Positions 1 through 9,179 of a stretch of 64,000 nucleotides of DNA are shown piece by piece (the first letter of the stretch is position 1; each line of letters starts with the position of its first letter). The notes below the pieces were generated by a model, which searched no databases, was not told the origin of the DNA, and worked only from the letters and a program-made list of their open reading frames with translations. Made by a program: the position numbers and the translations under genes. Source of the DNA: Paragonimus westermani (Eukaryota; Platyhelminthes; Trematoda; Plagiorchiida; Troglotrematidae); contig QNGE01000102.1 of assembly GCA_008508345.1 (NCBI GenBank), forward strand, positions 350,679-414,678, given 5' to 3'.

Positions 1-1
1 A

Positions 2-262
2 TGTTGGGAAGATTTGGCGTTGAACCGGACGGCCTGGAGGAATACGGTTCGGGCGGGCGTCCGAGCGTTCAACGAGCAACTATTGCGTGGTCGCGAGCGG
101 AAGCGTGCGGTACGCAAAGGAACCATCGGTGCCATAGGTCGCGGTGACGTGACTATATGGAGTTGCGATGTGTGCGACCGCGAATGCGCTGGCCGTTTGA
201 GGTTAATAGGTCACCAGCGTACTCACAGTACCCCGTCGGCGAAAAGACGAAGAGTACGTTAG
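2..262 (+). pseudogene. C-terminal end of a LINE polyprotein with a C2H2 finger (5' part outside window)
   Basis: The frame is open from the window edge to TAG at 260-262. It begins C-W-E-D-L-A-L-N-R-T-A-W-R, the tryptophan/arginine-rich tail seen after the RT of many animal LINE proteins. It ends with one classical finger, CDVC followed by twelve residues and HQRTH (C-x2-C-x12-H-x3-H), then a basic tail. The same tail, in decayed form, is at 40375-40619 after a recognisable RT C-terminal region, which ties this fragment to that LINE. The finger probably binds nucleic acid during retrotransposition (inference). This copy has no stop or frameshift in the visible part, so it is better preserved than the 40-kb copy. 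Whether the upstream part is intact cannot be seen. Confidence 0.75.
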
Positions 263-830
263 GCTCCGGCCAGGTAGGTAATATCAATGTATCCATTCTA
301 CTCCTGTTCGTTGACAACTCATCCGCTTCCCTTTTCAGAAACTTGAGCATCTGCGGTCTTCTATCCATTCTTTTCTTCGGCTTTGTCGGTGTATTGTATG
401 ATGAATGATCTGCCTGGCTTTTCATAGTCAAATGAGAACTTTGCTTTTCATCCTTGTCTTCTCTGGGATGCACTAACCTACACTCCCATACTGTGATGCT
501 TCTTGTATTACACCTCACAAATCTTTCTTCTCAGTTTGGATCTCGTCATTGCAGTCTCTCTCTCTGTTTAGTTTCCGAGATATAGGAGTTTCCTTTCCTT
601 ATTAGCCAATCAAGTGGCTAACCAGCATTGGCCGGCTGGACACAAAGGCCCCACTGGCACACCTCCCAGTCTTATTCCTTCGGGTTTACACTGGATATGT
701 GGTGGAACTGCAATTGGCGCAGCGCAAGCCAGTTGCAGTCATGGCTAAGCGCAGGCGTCCTTTGGCTTCGGTCACTGTGACAGGCTAATCCGAATGGGAT
801 GCCGCCAACCGGTGTGTGTGTCAAAACCGG
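263..830 (+). mobile_element. 3' tail (UTR) of the C2H2-ended LINE, copy 1
   Basis: This non-coding tail matches 40620-41205 in order. Shared stretches include 'ctttgtcggtgta' (381-393), the block with 'attggccg' near 627-634, the 'gtttacac' block near 685 and 'cgtcctttggcttc' near 755. Similarity is lost around 830, which puts the 3' end near there. No poly(A) tail is evident. Confidence 0.7.
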
Positions 831-1834
831 GTGTAAGGATGCTCCTATGAATTCGCGGATGAGTCAAGTCAGAACGATATTCACCTCACTTTCTCTCTCG
901 GTGAGTCACGTAATGGGGTAACATGATTGTGTTTTAAGTCAACGATAGGCAGGTGTATACCAGGCAGGCAACCGGTAACACCTCAGAGGTAAACCGAAAC
1001 ATGGGAACTGTGCTGTAAGTAAAGAGTCACAGAGAGAGCACTATACGATGCCTGATAACATTTTCACTTCACTTTGCCTGGAGAAGGAATCACCCAAATC
1101 AAACCGTGAAAATCAGGAGGAGACAGAGAGAGAAGAATAAGCCGGAGCTTCTAGTCATAAGGTTGAAAACAGAGGAACTGAACATACCCATCCCAATTCG
1201 TCTTTCAACCGTCACCACAATCGTACTTCATTGGTCAGATAAAAAGCAACAACGTGTTCCTTACAAAGTACTTCACATAAATGTGTTAGCGGCAGAGAAG
1301 ACAAGTAATCGACCATTAATGTCAACCACAACAGGCAAGAGGAAGAAGTTGGAAGTCTAATCCGGGCCACTACGACTTACGGTTAGAAGCAAGAACAGAC
1401 CTCTGGTGTTTAGCGTTGTTCAACTTTTGTTTAATGTTTCCGTATTTAGTACCTTTATGCTGTGGGACAAACGAAGTAAGGAGTGGAACGTTCAAAAAGG
1501 AGTTCCTTTTTCTATGAGCTCAGAAGTATTCTGTCCACTCTGTTCGTTAACGTAGAAATAGATTTCCCAGATTTGTGTCTTGTAACTTTGTCTATGTTCC
1601 GTTGTATGCTTGAATGTTCATCTCTGGAACCCGGCCTACAACACAAAGAGAGGAAATATATCTCACCCAATCAGAACTGTAAGGTGTATGCAACATGTTA
1701 GAAATACATGGAATGTTCACAAACCACACACTGTTAATCACATGGAAACTGCACAGAAACGATAATTTTATAGCTACAGGCAAAAGATTCGTATGTAATA
1801 TGAATTAAAAAGCACTCGCCCTTTGTCCCGGCTA
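831..1834. other. Unassigned DNA
   Basis: A short open stretch at 1106-1360 (84 codons, rich in Lys and Arg) has no recognised domain and no clear splice context. Nothing else stands out. Confidence 0.4.
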
Positions 1835-2050
1835 CCTCAGTCCCCTGGAATTTTCAGCCAACCGCTTTCGAAAAGAAGCACCATATTAAGGTTGCATTAT
1901 TGTTATAGCTCTTCAGTAATGTTTTTCGTTGCCACAGCCGGGATTAAAACTATGATCAACCTTTCACTAGATAATCATGTTCACCACTATGCCGATGACC
2001 CCACGCTAGGAATGAATCATTGCACGCAAAAGCTCAGCCAGAGTTGATAG
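1835..2050 (-). repeat. Old copy of the tRNA-like short repeat
   Basis: The plus strand carries 'gccacagccgggatt' at 1932-1946, then sequence ending in 'caccactatgccgatgaccccac'. This is the decayed reverse complement of the tRNA-like module seen at 3939-4018 (B-box side first, A-box side last). The upstream 'cgaaaagaagcac' matches the flank 'cgaaaacaagcac' of that better copy. The terminal inverted repeat is not recognisable here. Confidence 0.55.
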
Positions 2051-3137
2051 TATATAATGCTCAGATTTTCTTTGCCATCAGTTAGTCCAAACACAATCAT
2101 AACAAAATCGGTAACTGTTGCTGTTTAGTTCTGCTGGCACCTAAAAACTTCGCATTCGTGACAGAATTCCTCTTGCAAGAAGCTAACGTCGCTCAGAACC
2201 TCATTTGTTCGACTGGAGTGATTTACAGATCATCTTTTGTTCACAGAAATCGTAACACACCTCCACGTAAAATGCAGACTTTGGGTCGCAAACAGTTTTC
2301 AACAATTAGGCATTTTAATCACCCAGAGCTAGGTTTAACTAGCCATTTAGTTAAGACGGCAACAACACCATCTGCTGGGAAAATTTTCGAGGTAGCAATG
2401 GAAACTGGACTGATTCAGCATGCTTAAGAACATACCAGGTGGCGTGTGGGTCATGCGCCGTTTTGTCTTGATTGCATTCCTACTGACGAAGTCCACGTGA
2501 TAAGCAATCTTAAATCACAACTCCACCTGGTAGATTTGATCACGGGGTAACTGAATTCAGTTATCTATACGGAACCAGACAACATGTTGTCCAGCATACG
2601 AGTCTAAAAGTTTATCGCAAAGCAAATTTCACGCGGGTTAAAACAAAACTTAGCAAAGGTGAATGGTTTAGCTCCATCACTATGCTCAGCCTTGATCAAA
2701 CTGGTAGTTCGTCGTTGAGAAAAATCTCCTTAGTGGTTACTAACAATGTTCTGATAGGGTGTCCTTGGTCTAAAGAAAGACCAAGACGACTGGAAACTAA
2801 GACCAACATTGTGATTACATTAAAACGTTCAGTCTAGAAAAGGTACCGACAAGAACACACTGAACTTCCGTTTGTTGAATGTATCATGTTGAGCAATCAC
2901 ACAGGATTGGTTTTATCACCAGTGCGGTCCGGCCCCAATGCTGCGAATGAATTTCGGCGTTCCAAATATAAACATTACGATAATGAGAATAAAGACGCAT
3001 GAGGAACATGTTTTCAGGTCAACACAATTATATGAGGGGTTAGTAGAGTTAGATCGAGAGGTCGATCGAACTTATGACAGGGAGAATAGATAACCGGTCA
3101 GTCGGTTGGCGATGGCTTGATTAGTCTGTTACGTCGC
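2051..3137. other. Unassigned DNA
   Basis: There is one open stretch of 89 codons at 2158-2427 with no recognised motif. No RNA gene or repeat was identified. Confidence 0.4.
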
Positions 3138-3458
3138 TCACGTCCACTGGGTTGACCACGCAAGACGGACATCGACCCGGTGGATTTGTGGCCATGGTAG
3201 ATACAGCTCCTGAATAGACCGCTTTTGTTGACATAACACCGTGTCAAGCAGCTTAATACCAATAAACTCGGCAGTATAAAGGGTTCTCGTTCGTACGCCT
3301 CTTGGAGGGTTGCCAGATACACAATACACCACTTTAAAGACTTGACCAGTGTTTACCTGGCACCCTAATTCAACCAGATGAGCAAGGATAGAATTCGTGA
3401 CTGGTCGTGTTCCCCCTGTCCCAGCCACCGCGGGTAGTGTTCTCGGATTCGTCTCCAA
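3138..3458 (-). pseudogene. PLE GIY-YIG endonuclease, C-terminal fragment
   Basis: The translation carries the C-terminal block of Penelope-type endonuclease domains: an I-L-A-H-L segment, then F-K-V-V-Y, then T-A-E-F-I-G-I-K-L, then L-C-Q-Q-K-R and finally L-Y-L-P-W-P. The same blocks occur in the complete PLE at 15640-15843 (V-A-T-H-L, F-K-P-I-Y, S-A-E-A-I-T-I, L-C-S-H-K-R, L-N-L-P-W-P), so the two are homologous but clearly divergent. The YIG half of the nuclease and the RT are absent. It is a dead fragment of a second PLE lineage. The ATG at 3458 is simply the first in the open frame and has no meaning as a start. Confidence 0.7.
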
Positions 3459-3806
3459 AGTTGTCGTGACGTTCGACCAATATACCTTGTTCTACAAGAA
3501 CGAATACATGAGTAAAAACACAGATTAGGTTTGAACTATCAGCCTATCTTTGCTATAAAATCTGAAAACTGGAGATGTGCTGATTGAGTACGATGTTCAG
3601 CTGCGGCATGCGTCCTGCTGATTACTTGGTTGAGCTTATTTGCCATCCATCCTACGGTATTGTCACCTTTGAACGGCGCTCGAATAAACGGAGTTATTTT
3701 CTCACCTCCTGCACATCAAGTTTAGGTGATGTTTTGATAAAGCTTCTGGTGATAAATCGTTCTGGGCAGCCGTTATTATGGAGTACGTCCTCTGTGAATT
3801 CCGATT

Positions 3807-4214
3807 CATTTTCAAGTTGAACATCACTCATATTTGATCGCAGCGTTCGCATTCAGGTAGACTTTCCAATCAGCTTCTTTCGAAAACAAGCACTAGACTC
3901 CAGTTTCGCTCTCATTAGAGTGCATCAGTAGTGCCTATCCTTGTCACGGCCGGGATTTGAACTCCGGACATTCCAATCATGAGGCAACCGTGTTGACCAT
4001 TGTGCCATTGACCTCACATTAGGCACGACCGAATTATCAAATCTGAACGCTCAACCATTCTCTCTTGTGAGCAATGATCAGGTTACCCGATCATCTCGAG
4101 AGGAGACACAGTTACTGCCTGTTAACTCCAATCGATAATTCCGCGATTGGGACTTCGGAGACAGGCCGAGATCACTGATCTCACTAACCTCAATGATCTA
4201 AAATATCGCCTTGC
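3807..4214 (-). mobile_element. tRNA-like short repeat with palindromic end, copy 1
   Basis: Read on the minus strand, it runs from a 'gagatcagtgatct' segment through a tRNA-like module to 'gaacgctgcgatcaaatatgagtgatg' and a terminus resembling 'aacttgaaaat'. The same order occurs at 23887-24325 and 37381-37799. This copy keeps both polymerase III-like boxes. It resembles a SINE in the tRNA-derived head, but other copies end in inverted repeats, which is unusual for a SINE. Its boundary with 'gatctaaaatatcgcctt' (4195-4212) is also seen beside the 37-kb copy. Confidence 0.75.
3939..4018 (-). promoter_or_regulatory. tRNA-like module with A and B boxes (within copy 1)
   Basis: On the minus strand an A-box-like 'tggcacaatggt' is followed about 45 bases later by a B-box-like 'gagttcaaatcccgg'. 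Between them is 'gcctcatgattgg', which places CAT where an elongator tRNA-Met anticodon would fall. The T-arm pairing is imperfect and the acceptor arm is weak, so this is a tRNA-derived promoter and not a working tRNA gene. Confidence 0.6.
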
Positions 4215-4450
4215 AGCGGTACTCTCGTGAATTACGACGCTAAGTCCAATACGCACGATTTCGGGGAATCCATACTGACATCCTGCTTGCAGTCGGCAAA
4301 TTAAGACGTATCACGTAGACCGAGCGGGGCAGTCGTTTTCCAGATGGGTTCAAGCAGATTCACTAGCCAATTCACCGTTGAGTGGTAAGTGTAGTAAATC
4401 CGATCGATAGTAACTTTATTAATTCTTAGATCTGTTGAATTGTCGAAAAG

Positions 4451-4980
4451 ATGAAAGTGAATTCCAAACTGTTCTACAGCAAAATCGGAAGAACTCCAAA
4501 CCACCGGCAAATTACTACTACCGATGCACGGTCTGCCAACACTACGGACAGACAGTGTATGTATGTGCAATTGCGAATCGTGAACAGCTTAACTGAACTG
4601 ACCCAAGTTTCATTGTCACAGGTCAGGATCAAATGGCGTAGCTTACCAATTCACAAATCACCTGGTCCATATTTGACATCTTCCGTGGCCTTGAAGTGCT
4701 GCACCACCGAATTGGCAGAACCGCTTACGGTACTTTTAAATCACAACTTGTCAACCGGCTGTCTCCCGAAAGCCTAGAAACAGTTCAAAACCATACATCT
4801 TTCATTTCGAATGCAGCGATAATCCAGTAAACTATCTACCAGTAGTGTTGCTTCCAGTAGCCTCTAAATTATCAGAGAATTTACTGCATAACTCCCTGTG
4901 GGCCAAATTGAAATCCCTGTGGAATCACTCAGGATTCAAGGCTAAACGCAGTCTACCGGGGCAGCTGTAAACCTCCTGAT
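4451..4980 (+). pseudogene. CR1/Jockey-like LINE, N-terminal part of the RT
   Basis: A frame with W-R-S-L-P-I-H-K-S-P-G-P (about 4645-4680) followed by A-E-P-L-T-V-L-L-N-H-N-L and T-G-C-L-P-K-A matches the segment that opens LINE reverse transcriptases (K-S-P-G-P-D, then L-x-P-L-T, then S-L-x-x-G-x-x-P-x-x-W). It continues through frameshifts and stops with a V-N-Y-L-P-V-V-L-L-P-V-A-S-K segment near 4827-4868 (usually N-Y-R-P-V-S-L). It ends at N-H-S-G-F-K-A-K-R near 4923-4950, the Q-H-G-F block. It stops at TAA just after. Several frame breaks make it non-functional. Confidence 0.7.
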
Positions 4981-5519
4981 TTGGGGAAGAACATGACAAC
5001 ATATTGAAGGTTCACTCGGATACAACTGATTCTGCACAGAAATAAGCCATGGTTAACAAATCACACAACTTACAACCAACCGAACTCTGAGCACGGAATT
5101 TAAACGTCAACAGGTATCAGTCAATAATACGGTAGCCTACACAATTCAATGACGGTGTGCAGGATAGACAAGAAGGGGACAGTTCGGACGTGAGTTCTCA
5201 AGACCAATTCAGAGGATGTTACGTGTAATAATGTGAGAAATGTTCGGCCTGTGTTTACTGTAATCAGCACACATGGATATATATGAAGGAATTACGGTAC
5301 GATAGTTTGACCAATGGTATATAGGTATGGGAGCAGTTGAGATTGCTGTTGTGCAGGCCACTGATTGTGGATGGGTAGCCGGGAGGTGGGGTTTCGTGGC
5401 CGGGTGTGGAGGTTTGGTGATTGGAATTTTTGGCGAAACTTTTATTATCGTACTCTCCACTTCATTTGTAGTGATCCGAATGTAATTTTCATTGGTTCTA
5501 GTCAGAATTAACGGACTTC
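4981..5519. other. Unassigned spacer between two LINE pieces
   Basis: No RT block is visible here. A minus-strand open stretch at 5209-5460 is proline- and threonine-rich, low in complexity and probably spurious. The spacer may be an insertion or the original boundary between two separate LINE fragments. Confidence 0.4.
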
Positions 5520-5525
5520 GAACTT

Positions 5526-6133
5526 ATTACCAGGGCGCAGCATGGTTTCCGTAAGGGATCACGATGCGCCATGAACCCGCTGATTGCTCGTGACTTTTGC
5601 ACAGTGACCGACGACGTAGGACTCACCACTAACAAAGTTTACATTGATTTTCAGGAGAGTGATGAATTTAATCACTTCATCTTGCTATGGAATTTCGATA
5701 ATTAGGGCCTTTGAAGGCGCATTCTCACATGGATTTAGGAGTATCCAGCTAAGGGTAAGTTCAGCGTCAAGATGAGTGGAGAGTTATCAACAGCGGCTTT
5801 TCGCAAGGATCTATCTTGACACCCCTGCTGTTCATTCTTTTCTTCAAATGAGTGATGTTGCTCTATGTCAATGGCGCAAAATTGTGCCGAGTTCTAATAT
5901 GCCTTGAAGATGTGATAACTTTACAGGAGGATTTGAACTGCCTGTGTCAGTGGTCCATAGAAAACAACTCGTCTTTCCATATCAATGAATGTAGTCATCC
6001 GCATTTGCCATCAAAACTAGCTGACTACCAAATTGGCGACACAAAGATACTCGCATCAGCAAGTGAACGATTCCTAAGGACCCTAGTAAAAGGCAGATTC
6101 AAATCCGCCTACAGACGATACCGCCATGAATAA
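5526..6133 (+). pseudogene. CR1/Jockey-like LINE, palm region of the RT with a degraded active site
   Basis: The piece starts with A-Q-H-G-F-R-K-G-S (5538-5564), then K-V-Y-I-D-F (about 5636, block with the first catalytic Asp) and N-H-F-I-L-L. In a shifted frame, G-F-S-Q-G-S-I-L-T-P-L-L-F-I (about 5795-5840) is the S-G-V-P-Q-G-S block. The following L-L-Y-V-N-G-A-K-L (5860-5886) lies where Y-A-D-D should be. The two catalytic Asp are gone, so this RT is dead. The rest, through L-E-D-V-I-T-L-Q-E-D-L-N and Q-W-S, is the conserved sequence after the active site. Confidence 0.75.
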
Positions 6134-6885
6134 AAAGACCCGAGTAAACCTGACCCTCTTAGGAAGAATTTTGAAATATCCTATCCTGAATTAGTTCCGA
6201 ATGTGCTCGCCAACATGGTTTGCCCACACTTGGAAACAAACACACAGACCTGTCGCTCTTGTCATAAAAATATTCGACACTTACTGGAAATGTCCAGAGA
6301 CTCAGAAAAATTCCCTACCCAGAACAGTCAACAAAATTAGGTCAATTATCAGTTAATTATAGACACCTCAGGGAGACCTAACTCTCACGTACAAAATATT
6401 CCACAAACTAGGTCATATACGGACACAAAATCCCACCATTCAAGGGTCAATGTCCAAGAGTTTAATCCCGAAATTCGGTCATGGAACAAGCAAGTCACTT
6501 TGTAACCAGGACTGCTTCACAGTCAAGATCCGTTCACGCCGAAACGCCCTATCCAACTCTGTGACCACAAATGAAACGGTTGAGCATTCTAACATTTCGC
6601 GTTGTCGGTGCATACGTGAGGGACAACCGGCACCACAAGTTACCTAACCACCATTGTCGACCAGTCCCACAGGTGAATAAATGGGCACATCCGGTGGAAT
6701 GTTGTTTCAGTGTGTTTCCATGTTCGATGGTGAAATTGCTGCATGTGAGCATCTTCAGTGAAATCGCCTTTTATCTGTTCAATTTTCCCTTACACGCGCA
6801 CACTGTCCAACACACAACTTTTCCCCGACCAAAGCAGAGTCGGAGAGACACAAGGAAGGATCTTCCTCTCTCCTGTAACGACCTA
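6134..6885 (+). mobile_element. CR1/Jockey-like LINE, C-terminal end and 3' tail, copy A
   Basis: Decayed frames read P-H-L-E then, after a break, Y-R-H-L-R-(G/E)-D-L-T-L-T-Y-K-I, which is the standard C-terminal block of CR1-like LINE proteins (R-R-L-R-G-D-L-I-x-x-Y-K). From about 6338 the sequence is nearly identical to the reverse complement of 27925-28470. That similarity ends abruptly after 'ctctcctgtaac' (about 6882), which defines the 3' terminus. The tail is non-coding. Its 107-codon open frame (6571-6894) is shared with the other copy but is probably fortuitous. Confidence 0.75.
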
Positions 6886-8639
6886 CGAACCTAAGGTTTA
6901 AAGTCACTCAGAACATTGCTATGACGAATTCCAGAAAGAATCTTACATGTGAATGCAACAGCGTCCCAATTGTACGAAGAGAAAACCGAATGGAGTAGGG
7001 CCCTTTGAAGGAGAACATGAATTCTGCAATTAACGATTTAGTCTGTCTGTTAAATTACCGAAATTAACCCTGACTAGTTCAAGGTAGACAACAGAGACTT
7101 TATAAGGCAACGAAGATTCTTGAATAAAACTTTTAGAGAAGGTGAAAACGTATTCTAAATGTCGAAAAGCTTTATCGGGAGACTCCTCATTGTCTGTCAA
7201 GGATGAATGAATAGGTTGAACAAATATTGATTTGATTAACCGTATTGATTGCCAGGCTAACTTTTTCGAACTTTTAGTCAATACCTGGGTCTCTGTAACA
7301 AGGAAAATTCAGTTTTATATTCCTCTTAACAATCAACGTTGACAGAAAATAGGAGACAATTTGAATGTTTCTTAGTCTCCCGAATGGTTATATTTGATTT
7401 CTTCTCATTTTGTCAATGATGATATCGCCTTGAATAAAAGTGAACAGAATACCAGCCAATAGCTTAGTCAACAAAAGTTTGTCTTTTCTAATGACAAACT
7501 GGCTTAGCAGGTTAAAACCAATAGCTGATATGTTGTCTGAACAGGAGTCTCTGTTTCATCTTTTATATTGTTTTCTGTAATGGTATAAGCAGGGTTAGAT
7601 ACCACTCCTAGGAACCACCCACGGTAACGCAGTTCCGTAGCTAACAAGAACATACAAATGTATGATATATTACACGGGTCAGTTTCTGGTCAGTTCATGT
7701 GTGAAACGATTTTCCTACTGATCACTTATCAGCAGTGAGAGACTTGTGCTCACATACATAGACCCACAAAAAGGCGATAGGATTTTGTCAGCTTGAACAT
7801 GGTTGGCAGTATCCATTTCCGGATTAGCAGTGACCAGAACCAAAGGCAACATGTGCACAAAACTGAATACAAGTAGCCTGTACTCCACCGGTTGTGGTTT
7901 CATTCATACATCACGTATTCACTGTAAATTTGAAGGAATGAGACCAGAAGTCATGAGTTGTGGTCTTGTGATCCAACCGGTCAGTGCTGGTTAGCTAGAT
8001 GGTGAGCTAGTACGAAAGTGTAACTCTTATCTCTTTGGAACAAAAACTGGAGACTACACTGACCACATCCAAGCCAAGAAGAAGGCTATTGAAAATACAA
8101 AACAAGAAGTATTTGTAATGCTTCGTGTTGTTTACACTTAACCCGATACACCACGACCGGTTTCATTCTTATTTAGACTCATCAGATAAGGTTAGTCCAA
8201 ATGGGGAATGAATTGTAACCAGTATAGACTGGCAATCCGAGTTGTGAACCAACACCAATGAGACGTAAAACACGTAATATCTCAAAGCAAGGAATGGTGC
8301 ATTATAAAGGTACATATAAATGCGCTCTGGATGGTAGCAATGGGATTAAGAAGAAAGGGGTTACAAATTCTGGATGAGAATCAGACAAAACTTTCACCAT
8401 GCAATGCATCAACCAGGCTAGAGAAGAGAACAGATAGAAGGTTAACATGACCAACTCTCTGGGGAAGAAGAGTAGAGCGTGTGAATCGTTAAACGACGTG
8501 GTAGCTACTTCGGTGTGAGCCTAACTTATATGTGCCCGTCCTCTTTTCGTTGACAGTGTGCTATAAGTAGGTTGATGACCTACCAATCCGATACGGTCAG
8601 CGCGTTCGTGGCCGCATTCGCTTTAAAGTCGTACAAGCA
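6886..8639. other. Unassigned DNA
   Basis: Only short open frames (62-83 codons) without motifs. No RNA gene or recognisable repeat. Confidence 0.4.
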
Positions 8640-9165
8640 CACGACTAATACTTACCACATTTACAGTTCTTTGATATACCGTATGTCATAATTCACGGTC
8701 GCAAATCTTACAAGACGCCCAAAAACAGCGCCAGCCTCCGTTTTGCCATCCTACTTTCAGTTTCACGTGTGATCCGAACAAAACTTTCATTGATTCTGGC
8801 CACCGAAGCCGATAGGCAGCCTAAATTTGGGTGTCAAGGTCGTGAGAGCCTCGGTTAGTCACTTCAATTCTTCCTCACTATGTGCTAACAGTACATTGCC
8901 ATCTGCAACCACAGTCAAATTAGGTTGTCAAATCGGGGTGCAAAACCGTCGAATATTCAGCAGGCAAATAGTAACTAAATAAGGTCAGGTCTAATACAAA
9001 AACCTGCTTCACGCCAGTAACAACACCAACCTCATCAGAGGTCACCCCACACGGTCCCATTTTTCTTTTCAAACCCACGTGCAACACTTTAATTACACTT
9101 ATTAAATTACCTGAAGAATTAAGTTTATCCACCACCGTTCGCATTACCTCACGGCTCAGGCAACC
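8640..9165 (-). pseudogene. LINE RT fragment, same family as the 39-kb copy
   Basis: The minus-strand frame at 9144-8920 reads L-H-V-G-L-K-R-K, then T-S-D-E-V-G-V-V-T-G-V-K-Q and L-D-L-T-L-F-S. This aligns with L-H-V-G-L-K-A-K, T-S-D-D-F-D-I-V-T-D-V-K-H-G-C-V-L-A-P at 39385-39490, the block just before the RT active site. The G-C-V-L-A-P core is damaged here (V-F-V-L-D-L). A later shifted frame reads A-D-G-N-V-L-L-A-H-S-E-E-E-L near 8900-8860, which would be the A-D-D region with the second catalytic Asp changed. It is a truncated, inactive copy. Confidence 0.65.
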
Positions 9166-9179
9166 GAACGCTTTGAAAA

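Noticed and set aside
3939..4018. Functional tRNA-Met gene
   Set aside because: Box-like sequences and a CAT are present, but the T-arm and acceptor pairing are poor and the module is embedded in a repeat family.
5209..5460. Proline/threonine-rich peptide gene on the minus strand
   Set aside because: Low-complexity composition and position inside a LINE-derived region; no start context or homologous block.
6571..6894. 107-codon frame conserved at 27844-28233
   Set aside because: The conservation is explained by both being the same LINE 3' tail with few differences; the frame has no known domain and is not a separate gene.
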